Assembly (NCBI RefSeq): GCF_030060925.1
Contig: NZ_CP045455.1
Span: 62,001-126,000 of the forward strand
Length of the DNA: 64,000 nt
Direction of reading: 5' to 3'
From: Spiroplasma sp. SV19
Lineage (GTDB): Bacteria; Bacillota_I; Bacilli_A; Mycoplasmatales; Mycoplasmataceae
Part shown: positions 31,771 to 43,712 of the stretch, in pieces
Layout of the letters: each line of letters starts with the position of its first letter
Position numbering within the stretch: the stretch's first letter is position 1
Notes under the pieces: generated by a model
What the model saw: only the letters and a program-made list of their open reading frames with translations
The model's database searches: none
Told to the model about the DNA's origin: nothing
Program-made: the position numbers and the translations under genes

Positions 31771-32556
31771 ATGCAATTGAGAACTAATATTCTTGAGAAG
31801 TTAGAGGAAATTGTTAATCGTAATGATGATACTGTTAATGGTATTATTGCACAAACTATTTTAAATTTTGCTAAGTTACAAAACGAAAGTTTTATTATTA
31901 ATGATGTTGCAGAAACATCACATACAAGTGTCTCGTCGGTAACAAAGTTTTGTAAAATGCTAGGTTTTACTGGTTGGAAAGAATTTTATATTTTCTTTCG
32001 TTATGAATTAGATAATGTGCGAAAACTTAATCAATTACATCGTATTAATCCGTTAGAAAATACAGTTAAAGACTTAGTGTCAAATCATACAATTATGATG
32101 ACAAAATTATTAAATGAAAATTTAACATCAATTTTAGAATTAAAAACAATGCTAAAAGCAACAAAGAAAGTTTACTTAATTGGTGAACACACACATTTAG
32201 ATTTATTAATTAATTTTTATCATCAATTATTAGGGTTAGGGTTTGATACAAGTATGACAACCCATGATTTTATTGCAAAAAAGTTTTTAGAAAAAATAAC
32301 AAAAGATGATCTTGTTCTTTGAATTGTGATTGATAGTAATCAAACTTATTTATTCAATGTTTTGAAACATACAGATAAACCATTACCTTGCGATAATATT
32401 AAATTTATTTTAAAAGAAAACTCACCGATCTTAGAGACAAATTTAACAACAAGAGCGCCAATCATTATTAATGATCGGCGCAAAATGTATACCCACCAAA
32501 TAATTTATAACCATTTATTTATTATCTTTAATGCAGTTTTAACAATGCTTAATTAA
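31771..32556 (+). CDS. RpiR/MurR-family transcription regulator
   Basis: 261 residues. The N-terminal HTH_6 (FIINDVAETSHTSVSSVTKFCKMLGFTGWKEF) is characteristic of RpiR. The C-terminal sugar-isomerase (SIS)-like half is weak: KKVYLIGEHTHLDLLINFY resembles the ligand-binding start, but the usual SIS Ser/Thr-rich loop is not clear. ATG 31771 is chosen (GGTGGGG just upstream). TATAAT at 31717 is the -10. It probably controls a sugar-phosphate or amino-sugar gene elsewhere. Confidence 0.82.
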
Positions 32557-32592
32557 AAAAATACCCAGACTTATTAATCTGAGTATTTTTTA
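32555..32592. terminator. Bidirectional terminator
   Basis: A-rich left arm ending AATAC-C-CAGA pairs with TCTG-A-GTATTTTTT. It serves the RpiR gene and the convergent lipoprotein gene. Confidence 0.75.
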
Positions 32593-33237
32593 TTATTGTT
32601 TATTATGATCAGTATCTCAATCTTCTGAAACCATGTGTTTAATAAAACGTTGCATTCATAAGTTAGGATTTGAACCAGTTTCTAAATTACCAATTTCACC
32701 AGTTTCAAAACCAACATAATTACCATTTTTAATATAAACATAAGTTGGTGTTCCATTTAATCCTAATGAATCAGCAGTAATACTTTTGTCAATTTCACCA
32801 TTTATTTTATGAGCGTTACGTTCTTGGGTCACAATTCAGTCCGCAATTTTTTTAGCTCATTTTTGTTGTCAAATTCCATTGAAATCTTTCACATCACTAG
32901 TAACAATTAAACGTGTATTCTTAATTTTTGCTTGGTCTTCTGCACTAACGGGGTAACTATTTAGAGCATATTGTGATCCATATTTTCCTGCTAAGTAGTC
33001 ATCAAATTTCTGATTACCTTTACCATTAGTATATAAATCAGCAATAGTAGTGTCATGTGTATTTTGACAATGAATACAATTTTGTGCTGATACCATAAAA
33101 ATAAAGTTTTCCTTTTTTTTGATTCCATCCATAAATTGAGTGTAATATACCATATTTTTATCAGAACAAGCAATTACTGTTGTTGCTGTGGTCGATACAA
33201 TCATTAGGGCTGCCATTGTGCTTAGCAGTTTTCTCAT
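32593..33237 (-). CDS. Thioredoxin-like lipoprotein
   Basis: 214 residues. Signal peptide with lipobox TVIAC, lipidated Cys at C24. A thioredoxin-like active site CIHC (C54-C57) follows a hydrophobic strand (NFIFMVSAQN). A later GTPTYVYIKNG matches the cis-Pro loop and edge strand of thioredoxin folds. So it is probably a membrane-anchored, extracellular thiol-disulfide protein, unusual for a wall-less cell with few Cys proteins outside. CTTAGGAGGAA precedes the ATG. Monocistronic and convergent with the RpiR gene. Confidence 0.72.
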
Positions 33238-33417
33238 TTCTATTCCTCCTAAGAATTATTTATAATGTTGTCTATTTATAACTATACATTAGTTTCTTTG
33301 ATTTTGACAGAAAATATTAAATATTTTGTTGAATTACAGGTAGAAAATTCTCACGAAAAGGATATAATATATACAATGTATAAATAACAGTAAAAGTTAT
33401 AAAGGGGTGTAAAACTG

Positions 33418-34749
33418 ATGATGGATACGGCCACCGCGCTTGCTGTATTACTTCCAATAATGATTATTTTGTTAATTTTTTCGAGTTTTTTTTCCGCATC
33501 TGAAACCGCAATTACTTCAATTAATGTAATCCGCTTGAAACAAATGGCGAAAAATAATGTTAGTAGGCGTAAAAACAAGACCACAAATAAAAATATTCGT
33601 AAAGCAAAACGCGTTTATAAATTAGTAAAAGATTATGATCGTACTTTAGCAACAATATTAATTGCTAATACTTTAATTAATACTGCTTTAGCAACAATTG
33701 GAACCTTGTTTTTTGCAACCTTAATTAGTAATACTGAAACAGCAACATGAGTTTCAACCATTGTGATTGGTTTTACGGTGTTAATTTTTGGTGAATTAGT
33801 TCCAAAAACAATTGCAAAAACTTTTCCGGAAAAGTTTTCAATTTTTTCAGCTTATATTTTATGAATTTGAAAAATTTTGTTTTATCCATTTACATGGGTG
33901 TTAATTTTACGAAAACAAAAAGAAGGGGTTTCAACGACAGAAAATGAATTATTAGAATTAATTTCAACGATTGAATCAGAAGGGGTGTTAGAAAAAAACG
34001 AGAAAGAACTGATTGAATCAGCAATTACCTTTGATGAAAAAACGATTGGATCAATTATGCGGCCAAAAGAAAAAGTCAAGGCAATTTATAGTAATACAAC
34101 ATGGCGAGAATTACAACGTTTTTATAAAGAAGAACGTTTTACGAGAATGCCAGTTCTAACACCAGAAACAGAAAAAGTAATTGGTATTTTAAATATTAAG
34201 GATGTTTTTATTGCGGTAATTGATCATCAGGAAGTTGAAATTAAAAAGTTAGTTTCAGAACCAATCTTTTTTTCTCGTTATTTAAAATTAGATGATGCTC
34301 TAGAATTATTTCAACAAGAACAATTACATATGGCAATTGTAAGTACTAATACCGATAGTAATGATTTTCTTGGTGTTGTTACCATGGAAGATATTTTAGA
34401 AGAACTTGTTGGGGAAATTTATGATGAAGATGATGAAACAGGGCAAGTAAAAGAAATTGGCCATCATATGTTTTGAATTCATGGGAGTACTGCGGTTAAG
34501 AAAGTTTTTCAAAAGTACTTGCATTTAGCGGCCCCACCAGCAAGTGCTGGACAAACATTGTGTCAATGGTTTGCCCAACAAACGGGATATGATTTGACAA
34601 AACCCAAAAATGAAATCAAGGAATTTGTTTATAATAATTATGCCTTTCGGGTAAATGATGAAAAAGAAGGGAAATTAACAACAAAAAATATTGTTTTTGA
34701 AATTGAAATTTTAACAAATAATAATCCAATTCATGATTTAGAAGATTAA
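33418..34749 (+). CDS. CNNM/CorC-type membrane protein (DUF21-CBS-CBS)
   Basis: 443 residues. Four N-terminal spans (DUF21; SSFFSASETAITS in the first segment) with FGELVPKTIAK, then two CBS domains (about 190-320; MRPKEKVKAI start, VVTMEDILEELVGEIYD end) and a CorC/HlyC domain. Members move Mg2+ or Na+ across the membrane, with CBS domains binding adenine nucleotides. A GATATAATATA box lies at 33360. It ends at a terminator before the MarR region. Confidence 0.88.
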
Positions 34750-34750
34750 G

Positions 34751-34784
34751 AGTGCTTTCCGGTTTAACGCGAAGCACATTTTTT
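34751..34784 (+). terminator. Terminator after the CBS gene
   Basis: GTGCTT (34752-34757) with AAGCAC (34772-34777), then T run. Confidence 0.65.
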
Positions 34785-34793
34785 ATTAATATT

Positions 34794-34809
34794 TGTTAAA
34801 TATTTAACA
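34794..34809. promoter_or_regulatory. MarR operator 1
   Basis: Perfect 16-base palindrome TGTTAAATATTTAACA upstream of the marR-type gene, between the terminator and the likely -10 (near 34828). The same word recurs at 35359 and, with changes, at 35424. Confidence 0.7.
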
Positions 34810-34877
34810 TTATTTTATTCTGTGTTAAGATAATAAGAAGGAACAAACTTAGCAAACGGAGAAAGGAGCGGAGAGTT

Positions 34878-35357
34878 ATGGCGGATAAAATGGGCTTAGA
34901 AGGGGAATTATGCCAAGGAAGACTGTTCCGTTATCTTGGCTATATTAATAAAGCTTTCTCCCAACAAATTGAAAATGAATTACAAAAACAAGGTTATGAT
35001 GATTTTCAAATTTCAAATATTTGATTATTAATTTTAATTGAGCGATATCCAACCCACACAATGAATGAATTAGCCCAAGTTGTTAATCAATCACGAGCTA
35101 ATATTAGTATTATTTCTAAAAAATTAGTTCAAAAGGGGTATATTGTTAAAGTGCACCCAGAAAATAATAAGAAAGTAATTTATTTAACGCCAACAGAAAA
35201 GTGGTTAACATTAAAACCAATTGTTTTTATGTTGGTTGATGAGTTAGATCAAAAAATTAGACAAGCATTATCCGAACCAAATTATGAAATATTATTAGCT
35301 GATTTAGAAAAAATTGTGGCGTTTTTTAAGAGTGATATCAAATTATTTAGTAAATAA
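34878..35357 (+). CDS. MarR-family regulator
   Basis: 159 residues. The winged-HTH (MNELAQVVNQSRANISIISKKLVQKGYIVKVHPENNKKVIYLTPTE, written in two parts) occupies about 62-110. W54 is TGA-coded. GGAGCGGAGAG precedes ATG 34878. Palindromes around its own promoter and that of the exporter behind it suggest self-regulation and control of the exporter, the usual pattern for MarR proteins sensing small toxic compounds. Confidence 0.9.
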
Positions 35358-35358
35358 A

Positions 35359-35374
35359 TGTTAAATATTTAACA
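35359..35374. promoter_or_regulatory. MarR operator 2
   Basis: TGTTAAATATTTAACA, identical to operator 1. It lies one base past the marR stop and upstream of the exporter promoter (TTGTAA 35391, TATAAT 35413). Confidence 0.7.
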
Positions 35375-35423
35375 AATTTCGAAAAATATCTTGTAATTTT
35401 TTTTCAAATTCGTATAATAATTT

Positions 35424-35439
35424 TGTTAAGTGTTTAACA
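35424..35439. promoter_or_regulatory. MarR operator 3
   Basis: TGTTAAGTGTTTAACA, an imperfect copy placed about 6 bases past the -10 TATAAT (35413-35418). Binding here would block elongation or start-site access. Confidence 0.6.
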
Positions 35440-35463
35440 ATCATTAAACAAAAGGAGTTAGTT

Positions 35464-37419
35464 ATGAGCAAAAAAAATGATAGTACAAATTTATCTGATG
35501 TTCAGCTCGAACAAGGATTGGTTAAAGAGAAAAAGAAAAAAACAAATCCAATGGGGTTTTTTAAATTATTATCAATTTATTACAAACAATTTTGATTGCG
35601 TTGATTATGTTTAATTGTTTTTGTCATTATTACATGTGGGATTACAGTTGCATTACCAAAATTAACAAATATTGTTATGACGCAGCTATCAAGTGGGATG
35701 TTAGCTCGTTCAAGTATTAATGATCCTGCAATGCCGTGGATAACATTATTATATTGAGCAATTGGTTTTGGCGCAACATTTATTGTTTCTGGTTTTTTCT
35801 TGTATTTACAAAGTTTAGTTGGGGGATCAATTTCTCGTAAAATTGAAATTGATATTCGAATTAAAGTTTTAAATAAATTAGTTGATTTAGATATGAATTA
35901 TTATCATGATAAAAAAATGGGTGATATTTTAACAAAATTAATTTCTGACACCCAAATTTTAGGTGATCAAGCGTTTCAAGTGCCACAAAACTTTCTAAAT
36001 GCATTCTTTACTTTTATTGGAAGTATTGCAGTTATGTTTACCTTGGATAACCGAGTATTACAATATCAAGATGGTCCAAAGGGAATTGAACCAGTTATTG
36101 ATGCTAATGGGAACCCTGTTTATATTGATGGGACAGCAACTGTTGCTGAGTTAGCAGGAATTATTTTAGGAGTTTCATTTGGGATTTTGTTATTAACTTC
36201 GTTTGGTTTTACTTTTATTCGTCGATTAATGTATAAGCAACGTAAAGTAGTTTCTGATGTTAATGGTGATGTTAATGACCGGATTAATTCTATTCGTTTA
36301 ATTAAAGCGACTGGAACGAATGAATATGAAAAAAATCGTTTTAATGATATTCATAAAGAATATTATAAAGTAAGTATGCGTGCAATTAAAGTTCAATCAA
36401 TTGTGATTGCTTTTGTGGTGACAACATTAACTAGTATGAATACAATTGCTTTGATTGTTGGGATTGTGTTTGTTAATGATAATCGGTTAGATCCAACCGT
36501 AATGCTATCAATTACGATGAGTATTAATTCACTAATTTTTCCAATTATTCAAGTAGTTCGTTTATTAGCTAATTTAGCAACAGCTTCCACTTCAGCAACA
36601 CGGGTGGCAGAAATCTTTGATCAAGTTCCTAAAATTAATATTAATCCAACAGCAAAACCATTAACAAATATTAATGGTGATATTGTTTTTGATCAAGTTT
36701 GATTTAAATATGATGTTGAAGATGAAGATGAACCATATATTTTAGAAGATTTTAGTTTCCATTTTAAACAAGGTAAAAGTTATGCTTTTGTTGGTGAAAC
36801 TGGCGTTGGAAAATCAACTATTTCAAAATTATTATTACGTTATTATGACCCATCAAAAGGGGAAATTTATGTTAATAATAATCAAAATTTAAAGACAATT
36901 AATTTAAAATCATATTTAGATCATGTTGGTTATGTGGAACAAGAACCACAAATTCTTTATGGTACATTTTATGATAATATTCGTTATGGAACTTTTGCGG
37001 CTACTGATGCCGAATGTGAAGCAGCAGCGAAAAAGGCGGAATTGTATGATTTTATTACGGAATTACCAGAAGGATTTGCAACAGTTCTAGGAGAACGTGG
37101 TTTTATTTTATCAGGTGGGCAAAAACAACGATTAGTAATTGCTCGAATGTTTTTACGAAATCCAGAAATTTTGATTCTAGATGAAGCAACAAGTGCGTTA
37201 GATAATATTGTAGAAAAAGAAATTCAAGGTGAATTAGATAAATTAATGGCGGGTCGTACAACAATTATTATTGCCCATCGTTTAAGTACAATTAAAAATG
37301 TTGACCAAATTTTAGTTCTAGAAAAAGGGAACGGGGTTGTGCAAAGTGGAACCTTTGATGAATTGAAAAAAGTTGAGGGGCGCTTTAAACGATTATATGA
37401 AGCGGGGTTAATGACATAA
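35464..37419 (+). CDS. ABC-type multidrug/lipid exporter
   Basis: 651 residues, a fused membrane-ATPase half-transporter. Six spans, the first two in W-rich TGA-coded segments (about 42-62 and 90-115). ATPase: Walker A GETGVGKST (444-452), signature LSGGQKQR (from 549), Walker B ILILDEATSALD, H-loop AHR. An N-terminal 30-residue charged tail precedes it. Behind the MarR gene and its operators, likely exporting the compounds the regulator senses. As a single half-transporter it would homodimerise. Confidence 0.92.
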
Positions 37420-37431
37420 TATTAATAAGAT

Positions 37432-37457
37432 AAAAACAGGATCACTATCCTGTTTTT
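37432..37457 (+). terminator. Intrinsic terminator after exporter
   Basis: AAAAACAGGAT (37432-37442), CACT, ATCCTGTTTTT (37447-37457). Confidence 0.9.
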
Positions 37458-37521
37458 ATATTTTAAAAGGGGATTTTTAAAAATATGATATGATTAAAAT
37501 GACAAATGGAGGCTATGTCAA

Positions 37522-40233
37522 ATGAAAAAATCAAAACAACAATTTGATGAGACTAAAATCTTTACTGACTATAAAACTTTGGCACAAAGTAATTTAACAA
37601 CAGTAATAACAGAACTTCCTGCACAAAAAATTGGGTATTATAATAATGAAGTTAAAGAGTATCATTCTAATGTTAATCAATCTGAAATTAAACCGCAACA
37701 ATTTAAATGACTAAAAAATATTGTTTTAACGCTTGTTAATCCTTTTAATTTGCTGTTAATTTTTATTTTTGCTTTTGAATTAGGGACTTTTTTTGTAAAA
37801 AATATGAATGATAGTTTAGCATTAGCTAGTGCTATTATTATTGCAATTATGATGACTTTAAGTGCAACAATTTCTTTAGTCCAAGATTATAAAGCCTTTC
37901 GAACAACAAAGGAACTTCAACAATTGGTGAAAAAAACTTCAATGGTAATTCGGGAGGGGAAATTAAACTTAACAACTGTAAATGAGACAATGTTGCCAAG
38001 TTTAGTGGCAAAGGCCCAAAAAGTTGAATCAAAAACATTGATTCCAGGGGATTTAATTTATCTTTCAACAGGTGATATTGTTCCTAGTGATGTGCGAATT
38101 ATTTATACTAAAAATTTATCAGTTAACCAAGCTGTTTTAAATGGCGAAGGAGAACCGATTTATAAGACAATTGTTGCAAATGCTGAGCCACAACAAATCT
38201 TTGATTTATCAAATTTATGTTTTATGGGGAGTAGTGTTGTTGCTGGAAGTGCAATTGCCGTTGTTTTAAAAACAGGCACAAATACTTATTTAGGAACACT
38301 TAATGCGCAATTAGCAAGTGTTGAATCAGAAAATAGTTTTAACTTTGGGATTAAAAAAATTACTAAATTAATTATTTTAATTATTTTAATTATGGTTCCG
38401 ATTGTTTTAGTTTTAAATGGAGTTCGAACAGGGCAATGATTAGAAGCTTTAATTTTAGCTTTTTCGGTTGCCGTCGGATTAACACCAGAATCATTGCCAG
38501 TTATTGTTGCGGCAAATTTAACCCGGGGCAGTAAAAATTTAGCAAAACAAAAAGTTGTTATTAAACAACTTGATGCTGTCCAAAATTTAGGGGCGATTGA
38601 TATTTTATGTACTGATAAAACAGGAACTTTAACGGAGGACAAAATTGAGTTACAAAATTATTATAATATTAATAAAATTAATGATCCAAAGGTTTTATCA
38701 TATGGTTATTTAAATAGTTATTTTCAATTAGGAATGAAAAATCAAATTGATGAAGCTATTATTGGGTATCGAAAAGTTAATTATACTAAAACTTTAGCAT
38801 CACATTATCAACTGTTAGATGAATTACCATTTGATTTTATGCGTCGACGTGTTTCAATTTTATTGACTTCAAAGCCACAATCAGAGCAAATAATAATTAC
38901 CAAAGGGGCGGCAGAAGAAATGCTAGATCTTTGTCAACAATATGAGGTTAACGAAAAAATTTTCCCGCTTGATAAACCGGCAAAATTAAAAATTATTGAA
39001 AACTTGTTATTATTAAATCAACAAGGGGTTCGATTAATTGCTGTCGCTTATAAACCAATTAGTAAAAACCAAATCAGTTTAGATGATGAAAATGACTTAA
39101 TTTTTCTTGGTTTTTTATCATTCACAGATGTTATTAAAAAAGATGTGCAAGGAACATTGAAATTAATTAACAAATATGGTGTTACTATGAAAATTTTAAC
39201 AGGGGATGCTCCTCAAACAACATTAGTTGTTTGTGATAAAATTAGTCTAAAATCACGGGGGGTTTTAGTTGGCGAAGAAGTTGAAAATATGACGCATGAC
39301 CAGTTACTAGTTGCGGTTGAAAACCATGATATTTTTGCAAAATTAACCCCATTACAAAAAGCACGTATTATTGAAGCGTTGCAGAGTAATAAGCATAAAG
39401 TTGGCTATATGGGTGATGGGATTAATGATGCGTTAGCATTACGTAAAAGTAATGTGGCAATTTCTGTTAATAATGCGACTGATATCGCCAAAGAAGCATC
39501 AGATATTATTTTATTAGAAAAGTCATTATTGGTTTTAGAACAAGGAATCATTGAGGGCCGTAGTATTTTTGCTAATATTATTAAGTATTTAAAAGTAACA
39601 GTCGCCGCTAATTTTGGGTTAATGTTAAGTCTATTAATTGCTTCGGCTTGGTTATCATTTGCACCAATGGCGCCGATTCAAATTTTATTCCAGAATTTAT
39701 TATTTGATTTTTCTCAAGTTGCTGTTGTTTTTGATAATGTTAATTCTGAATATATTAAAAAACCACGAAGTTGAGATACGAAAGGAATTTTTTCCTTTAC
39801 CTTGTGAAATGGTCCTTCGGTAACTGTCATGAGTGTTTTAAATTTTATCGTGATGGGAATTATATTAACATCGTTAGCGTTAACATGAAGTGTTGATCCA
39901 AGCCAAGGTGATAATGCACAATTGATTTCGCAGTTTCAAACTACAATGTTTACTGAAGGAGCCTTATTACATATGCTAATGATTTTCTTTATGCGTACTG
40001 ATAAATTAGCATTTTGGAAAGACCGTCCGCCATTGCAGTTGATTTTACCAATTTTATTTATTTTAATGGTAGTTTTTGCTTTGCCATACATTCCTGATGT
40101 TCACGTTTGATTACAATTATCACCACCACCACCAATTTGATATGCCTTTTTAGGGGGTGGAGTCCTGCTGTTTGCATTTTTAAGTATTGCTTTAAAAGCG
40201 GGTTATCGTAAAGTTTATCATTGTTGATTATAA
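37522..40233 (+). CDS. mgtA: MgtA-type Mg2+-transporting P-type ATPase
   Basis: 903 residues, full length. Phosphorylation motif CTDKTGTLT (D near 364), TPES in the membrane, TGDAPQTT and MGDGINDALAL near 640. The C-terminal NFGLMLS...QNLLFDFSQVAVVFDNV block matches the bacterial Mg2+ importers (P3B) rather than Ca2+ or heavy-metal pumps. Several TGA Trp codons split it if read in the standard code. AATGGAGGCT upstream. Imports Mg2+ when it is scarce. It is followed by a hairpin that overlaps the next gene's ribosome site. Confidence 0.88.
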
Positions 40234-40244
40234 TTTTAAACAGG

Positions 40245-40292
40245 AAAACACCACTTTTTTGGTTAGAAATAACTAGAAAAAGAGGTGTTTTT
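40245..40292 (+). terminator. Terminator/attenuator overlapping the next ribosome site
   Basis: AAAACACCACTTTTT (40245-40259) pairs with AAAAAGAGGTGTTTT (40277-40291), 14 of 15 matched. Inner stem GTTA-GAAA-TAAC. The GAGGTG ribosome site and T run are in the 3' arm, and ATG 40293 follows directly. Confidence 0.7.
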
Positions 40293-42353
40293 ATGTGGTA
40301 TCCCTTTGTGAAACAAGAACAAAGTGATGACTGTGGTTATGCTTGTTTAGCAATGCTAATTGAATATTATCATCAGCAAAAGTTAACAATTAGTGAATTA
40401 AAACATCATTTTCAAAATTATCAAGGGGCTTTAAGCGTTTATAGTTTAAGTCAAATTGCTAATGAATATAATTTAGTTTTAACTGCTTTTGAAGTTAGCA
40501 AGCAAGAATTATTAACACTTAACTTTGAACAACCTTTAATTGCTTATGTTTTAAATGAAACTGGTTATTATCACTATGTTGTTATTTATCATCGCCGTGG
40601 TAAACGGTTTTTTGTTGCGGATCCAAGTGCTGAAAAAGGACATTGAGTTTTAATTAATGACTTTATGGAAAAATTTCAAGCAGTAATTATTTTCACTAAG
40701 AAAAACAAAAAGTTTATTTATAAGACAAAAACCTTTTATTTAAGTTTTCTTTTTTTAAAAGAGCAAATTGGTTTTTTATTATGAACTGTTTTTCTTAGTG
40801 TTGTGGTAAATTTTTTAATTTTATTTGGGAAAAGTTTTATTAAGGTTTATTTTGATCGTTTAACAACAACAATTCACCAAGAAGTCTTAATTTTCTTTGC
40901 TATTTTCTTAATTATTTATTGTTTTCGGGTTCTTTTTAGTTATTTTTTCCAAAAAATACTTACTCAGTTTCAACAAAAATTAACAAAAAAAATGGTAGCA
41001 ACATTTGTTAATAATTTATCACAGCTTTCTGTTGTTGAATTTGAACGGTTTAGCACAAGTGAATGATTAAAACGCCAAGGAGATGTTATCATTTTAGCAA
41101 CTTTTTTAGGAACAACTTTTCCGCAACTTTTATTTAGCTTTTTAATGTTAATTATTGGAGTTGTTTTCTTACTTAATTTAAATGGATTAATTTTAACAAT
41201 TGTTTTATTAGAAAATGTCATTATTTTTTTTCTATCATTTTTATTTTTACAAATTAATAAGTTTTGATATTACCGATGATATCAACAAGGACTAGAATTT
41301 GAAAATATTACATTAGAATTATATCAAAGTTTTAAATTTCAGAAGAGTCGTCATTTAGAAAACTATTTTAATTATCAATGAACAAAAAAACTTGCTGCTT
41401 TTTTAGTAGAAACTTATGGATTTGAAAAAAATAATATTATTCAAAAATTAATTTTAAGTTTTATTTCCCAGTGTGCTACTTTCTTAATTTTTTACTTAGC
41501 AATTAGTTTTATATCAAAACAAACTTTAACAATTGGAAATTTAATGTTTTATAGTGCTTTAACTAGTTTTATTAATGATTTTACAACACAGTTATCAGGA
41601 TTAATTGTAGAAAAAGGAAAATTGGAAAAAGCGTTTCAACAAACAGTATTTTTATTATTTCCAGAACCGCAAAAAGAGCAGCAGCAGTTAGATTTGCCAC
41701 TTATTAAATCTTTTACTATTACAAAATTAAGTTATCTTCTGAATGATAATTTTATTTTAAAAAAAATAACTTTAACTTTACAAAACCATTGTTTTATTAA
41801 AGGACGTAGTGGCTCGGGTAAAACAACTTTTTTAGAAATCTTAGCAAAATTGCGACCAATTACAAGTGGTGAAATAATGCTTAATAATCAGTTTGATTTA
41901 GCGATGCTGAGCGAAGGGACAATTCGCACAAGAATATTACTGTTTCATCAAGATGATTTTTTATTTACTGGTAGTGTTTATGATAATATTCTTAATTTTA
42001 AGCAGAATTGTAATTATCAGATTTTAACATTACCATCGGTCAAACAATTATTAAAACAAAATCGTTTGAGTCTTGATCAATTGGTTTGTAATAATGGAGA
42101 GAACTTATCAAAAGGTCAGCGCCAAATTATTTTATTTTTAAATCTCTTATTACAATCTTGTGATGTTTATCTTATTGATGAAGTATTAAGTAATGTTGAT
42201 TATGAGAGCAAAATTATTTTATTAAAATTATTATTTAGTTTAAAATCTGATCAAATAATTATTTATGCAGGTCATGATCATATTGTTGAACAATTTTTTG
42301 CAAATGTTATTGATTTGACAAAACTTAATTTAATGGTGGTTGAAAATGAGTAA
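40293..42353 (+). CDS. C39-peptidase ABC exporter (peptide/bacteriocin type)
   Basis: 686 residues. N-terminal C39 peptidase with C14 (QSDDCGYACLAML), H94 (GYYHYVVIYH) and D110 (VADPS), all catalytic residues present. Then a hydrophobic domain and an ATPase with Walker A GRSGSGKTT (about 504), LSKGQRQ signature and IDEVLS Walker B. Such exporters cleave a double-Gly leader from a small peptide and export it. No leader peptide gene was found beside it. Its ribosome site is buried in a hairpin. Confidence 0.9.
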
Positions 42354-42720
42354 GAAAGTTATTATCTCAGTATTGGCGTCCTGTTGTTTCTTAATTTCTT
42401 TTTTTATGTTACTTGCGTATTATCCGCTTCGATTATATTATAATGGTTATTTAACAATTTTAAAAAATACTGCGGAAGACTTAAATTATGTTTTTGTTCC
42501 AACGGAAATGCCAAATGGTGGTGAAATAATTAAAAAAGTTAAATTAGAATATTTTATGCAAAATTATTGGCAAACAATGGTAGTTCAAATTAAACGAGAA
42601 AATAATTATTATTTAATTTTAAATCAAACTGACCTTACTATTGATTTTTGATATTTGCCAGCAAAAATTTATTTTGGTCAACAAGCAACATTAGATTATT
42701 TACTGAAGATAATCATTTAA
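42346..42720 (+). CDS. Single-span protein coupled to the exporter (124 aa)
   Basis: ATG 42346 overlaps the exporter stop by 8 bases. An N-terminal hydrophobic helix (about 4-27) then a soluble, aromatic-rich part. The overlap suggests a partner of the exporter, perhaps an accessory or immunity protein. No GG-leader and no known family; I would not call it the cargo. Confidence 0.55.
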
Positions 42721-42759
42721 TTTGTTATAATAAAAAAAGAAAGTGTAAGGTGACAATTC

Positions 42760-43242
42760 GTGGTAATGAAAGATGATTTTGCCATTTATAACGAAACAAA
42801 ATTTGATATTAAACCATATCAAGCTGATTTTATGGCAATTTTTCAGAAAATTAAAACAATCTTAAATATTACTGATCCATTGGAACTATCATTAATTATT
42901 GTCAATGCCGAAGAGCAATTAGAGTTAAATCAAAAATATCGTCAAAAAGATTATATTGCTGATGTTATCACATTTGCTTTAGAAGAAGAAAATAGTGTTG
43001 ATTTATTGCAATTAACAGGACTACGCAGTTTGGGGGATATTTTTATTTGCTATGAAAAAGCATTAGAACAAGCTCAAACATATAATCATTCGCCGCGACG
43101 TGAATTTGCATTTTTATTTACCCATGGAATGTTACATATTTTGGGTTATGATCATCAAACACCAATTGAAGAAGAAACAATGTTTAATTTACAACGAAAA
43201 GTTTTAAATGATTTACAAATTCATCGAATTCCAATAGAATAA
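42760..43242 (+). CDS. ybeY: Endoribonuclease YbeY
   Basis: 160 residues. HGMLHILGYDH carries the H-x3-H-x5-H zinc motif (near 127-137) of this rRNA-maturation metalloprotein. GTG 42760 is favoured because AAGGTG lies 7 bases upstream; the ATG at 42766 is further away. First gene of the ybeY-dgkA-cdd cluster. Confidence 0.9.
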   Translation: MVMKDDFAIYNETKFDIKPYQADFMAIFQKIKTILNITDPLELSLIIVNAEEQLELNQKYRQKDYIADVITFALEEENSVDLLQLTGLRSLGDIFICYEKALEQAQTYNHSPRREFAFLFTHGMLHILGYDHQTPIEEETMFNLQRKVLNDLQIHRIPIE

Positions 43243-43269
43243 GAAGAGAAAAAGAAAGGGATAGACATA

Positions 43270-43698
43270 ATGGCAAAAGGATCACCACCAAAGAAAAAAA
43301 TATTTTTTAAATTACGAAACAAGTTTTCAAATGCTTTTCGTGGAATTTATACAGCAATTAAAGAAGAGTCAAGTTTAATTATTCATATTATTGTATCATT
43401 AGTTGTGATTGGATTAGGAATCTGATTGCAAAAAATGGTTCCGCATGAATTTGGTTATGTTCAATGAGCAATTTTATTATTAACAATTGGAATTGTGATT
43501 GGGTTTGAATTAATTAATACAATGGTTGAAAACTTTGTTGATTTATTATCATTTGAATATAATATTAAAGCTAAAAAAATTAAAGATATTTGTGCCGCGG
43601 CAACTTTAATTAATTCAATTTTGGCAATTGCCATCGGATTATTGATTATGTTGCCACCACTAGTTGATGTTATTAAATTATATTTAAAAATTAATTAA
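43270..43698 (+). CDS. dgkA: Diacylglycerol/undecaprenol kinase family protein
   Basis: 142 residues, three membrane spans. NAFRGIYTAIKEESSLIIH and FELINTMVENFVDL with KAKKIKDICAAATL are the DgkA active-site stretches (Glu/Asn at the lipid face, ATP site). In Firmicutes this homolog phosphorylates undecaprenol or diacylglycerol; with no wall here, the substrate is open. Two TGA Trp. ATG 43270 follows GAAAGGGATAG. Confidence 0.88.
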
Positions 43699-43712
43699 AA
43701 GGAGTTAGAACA

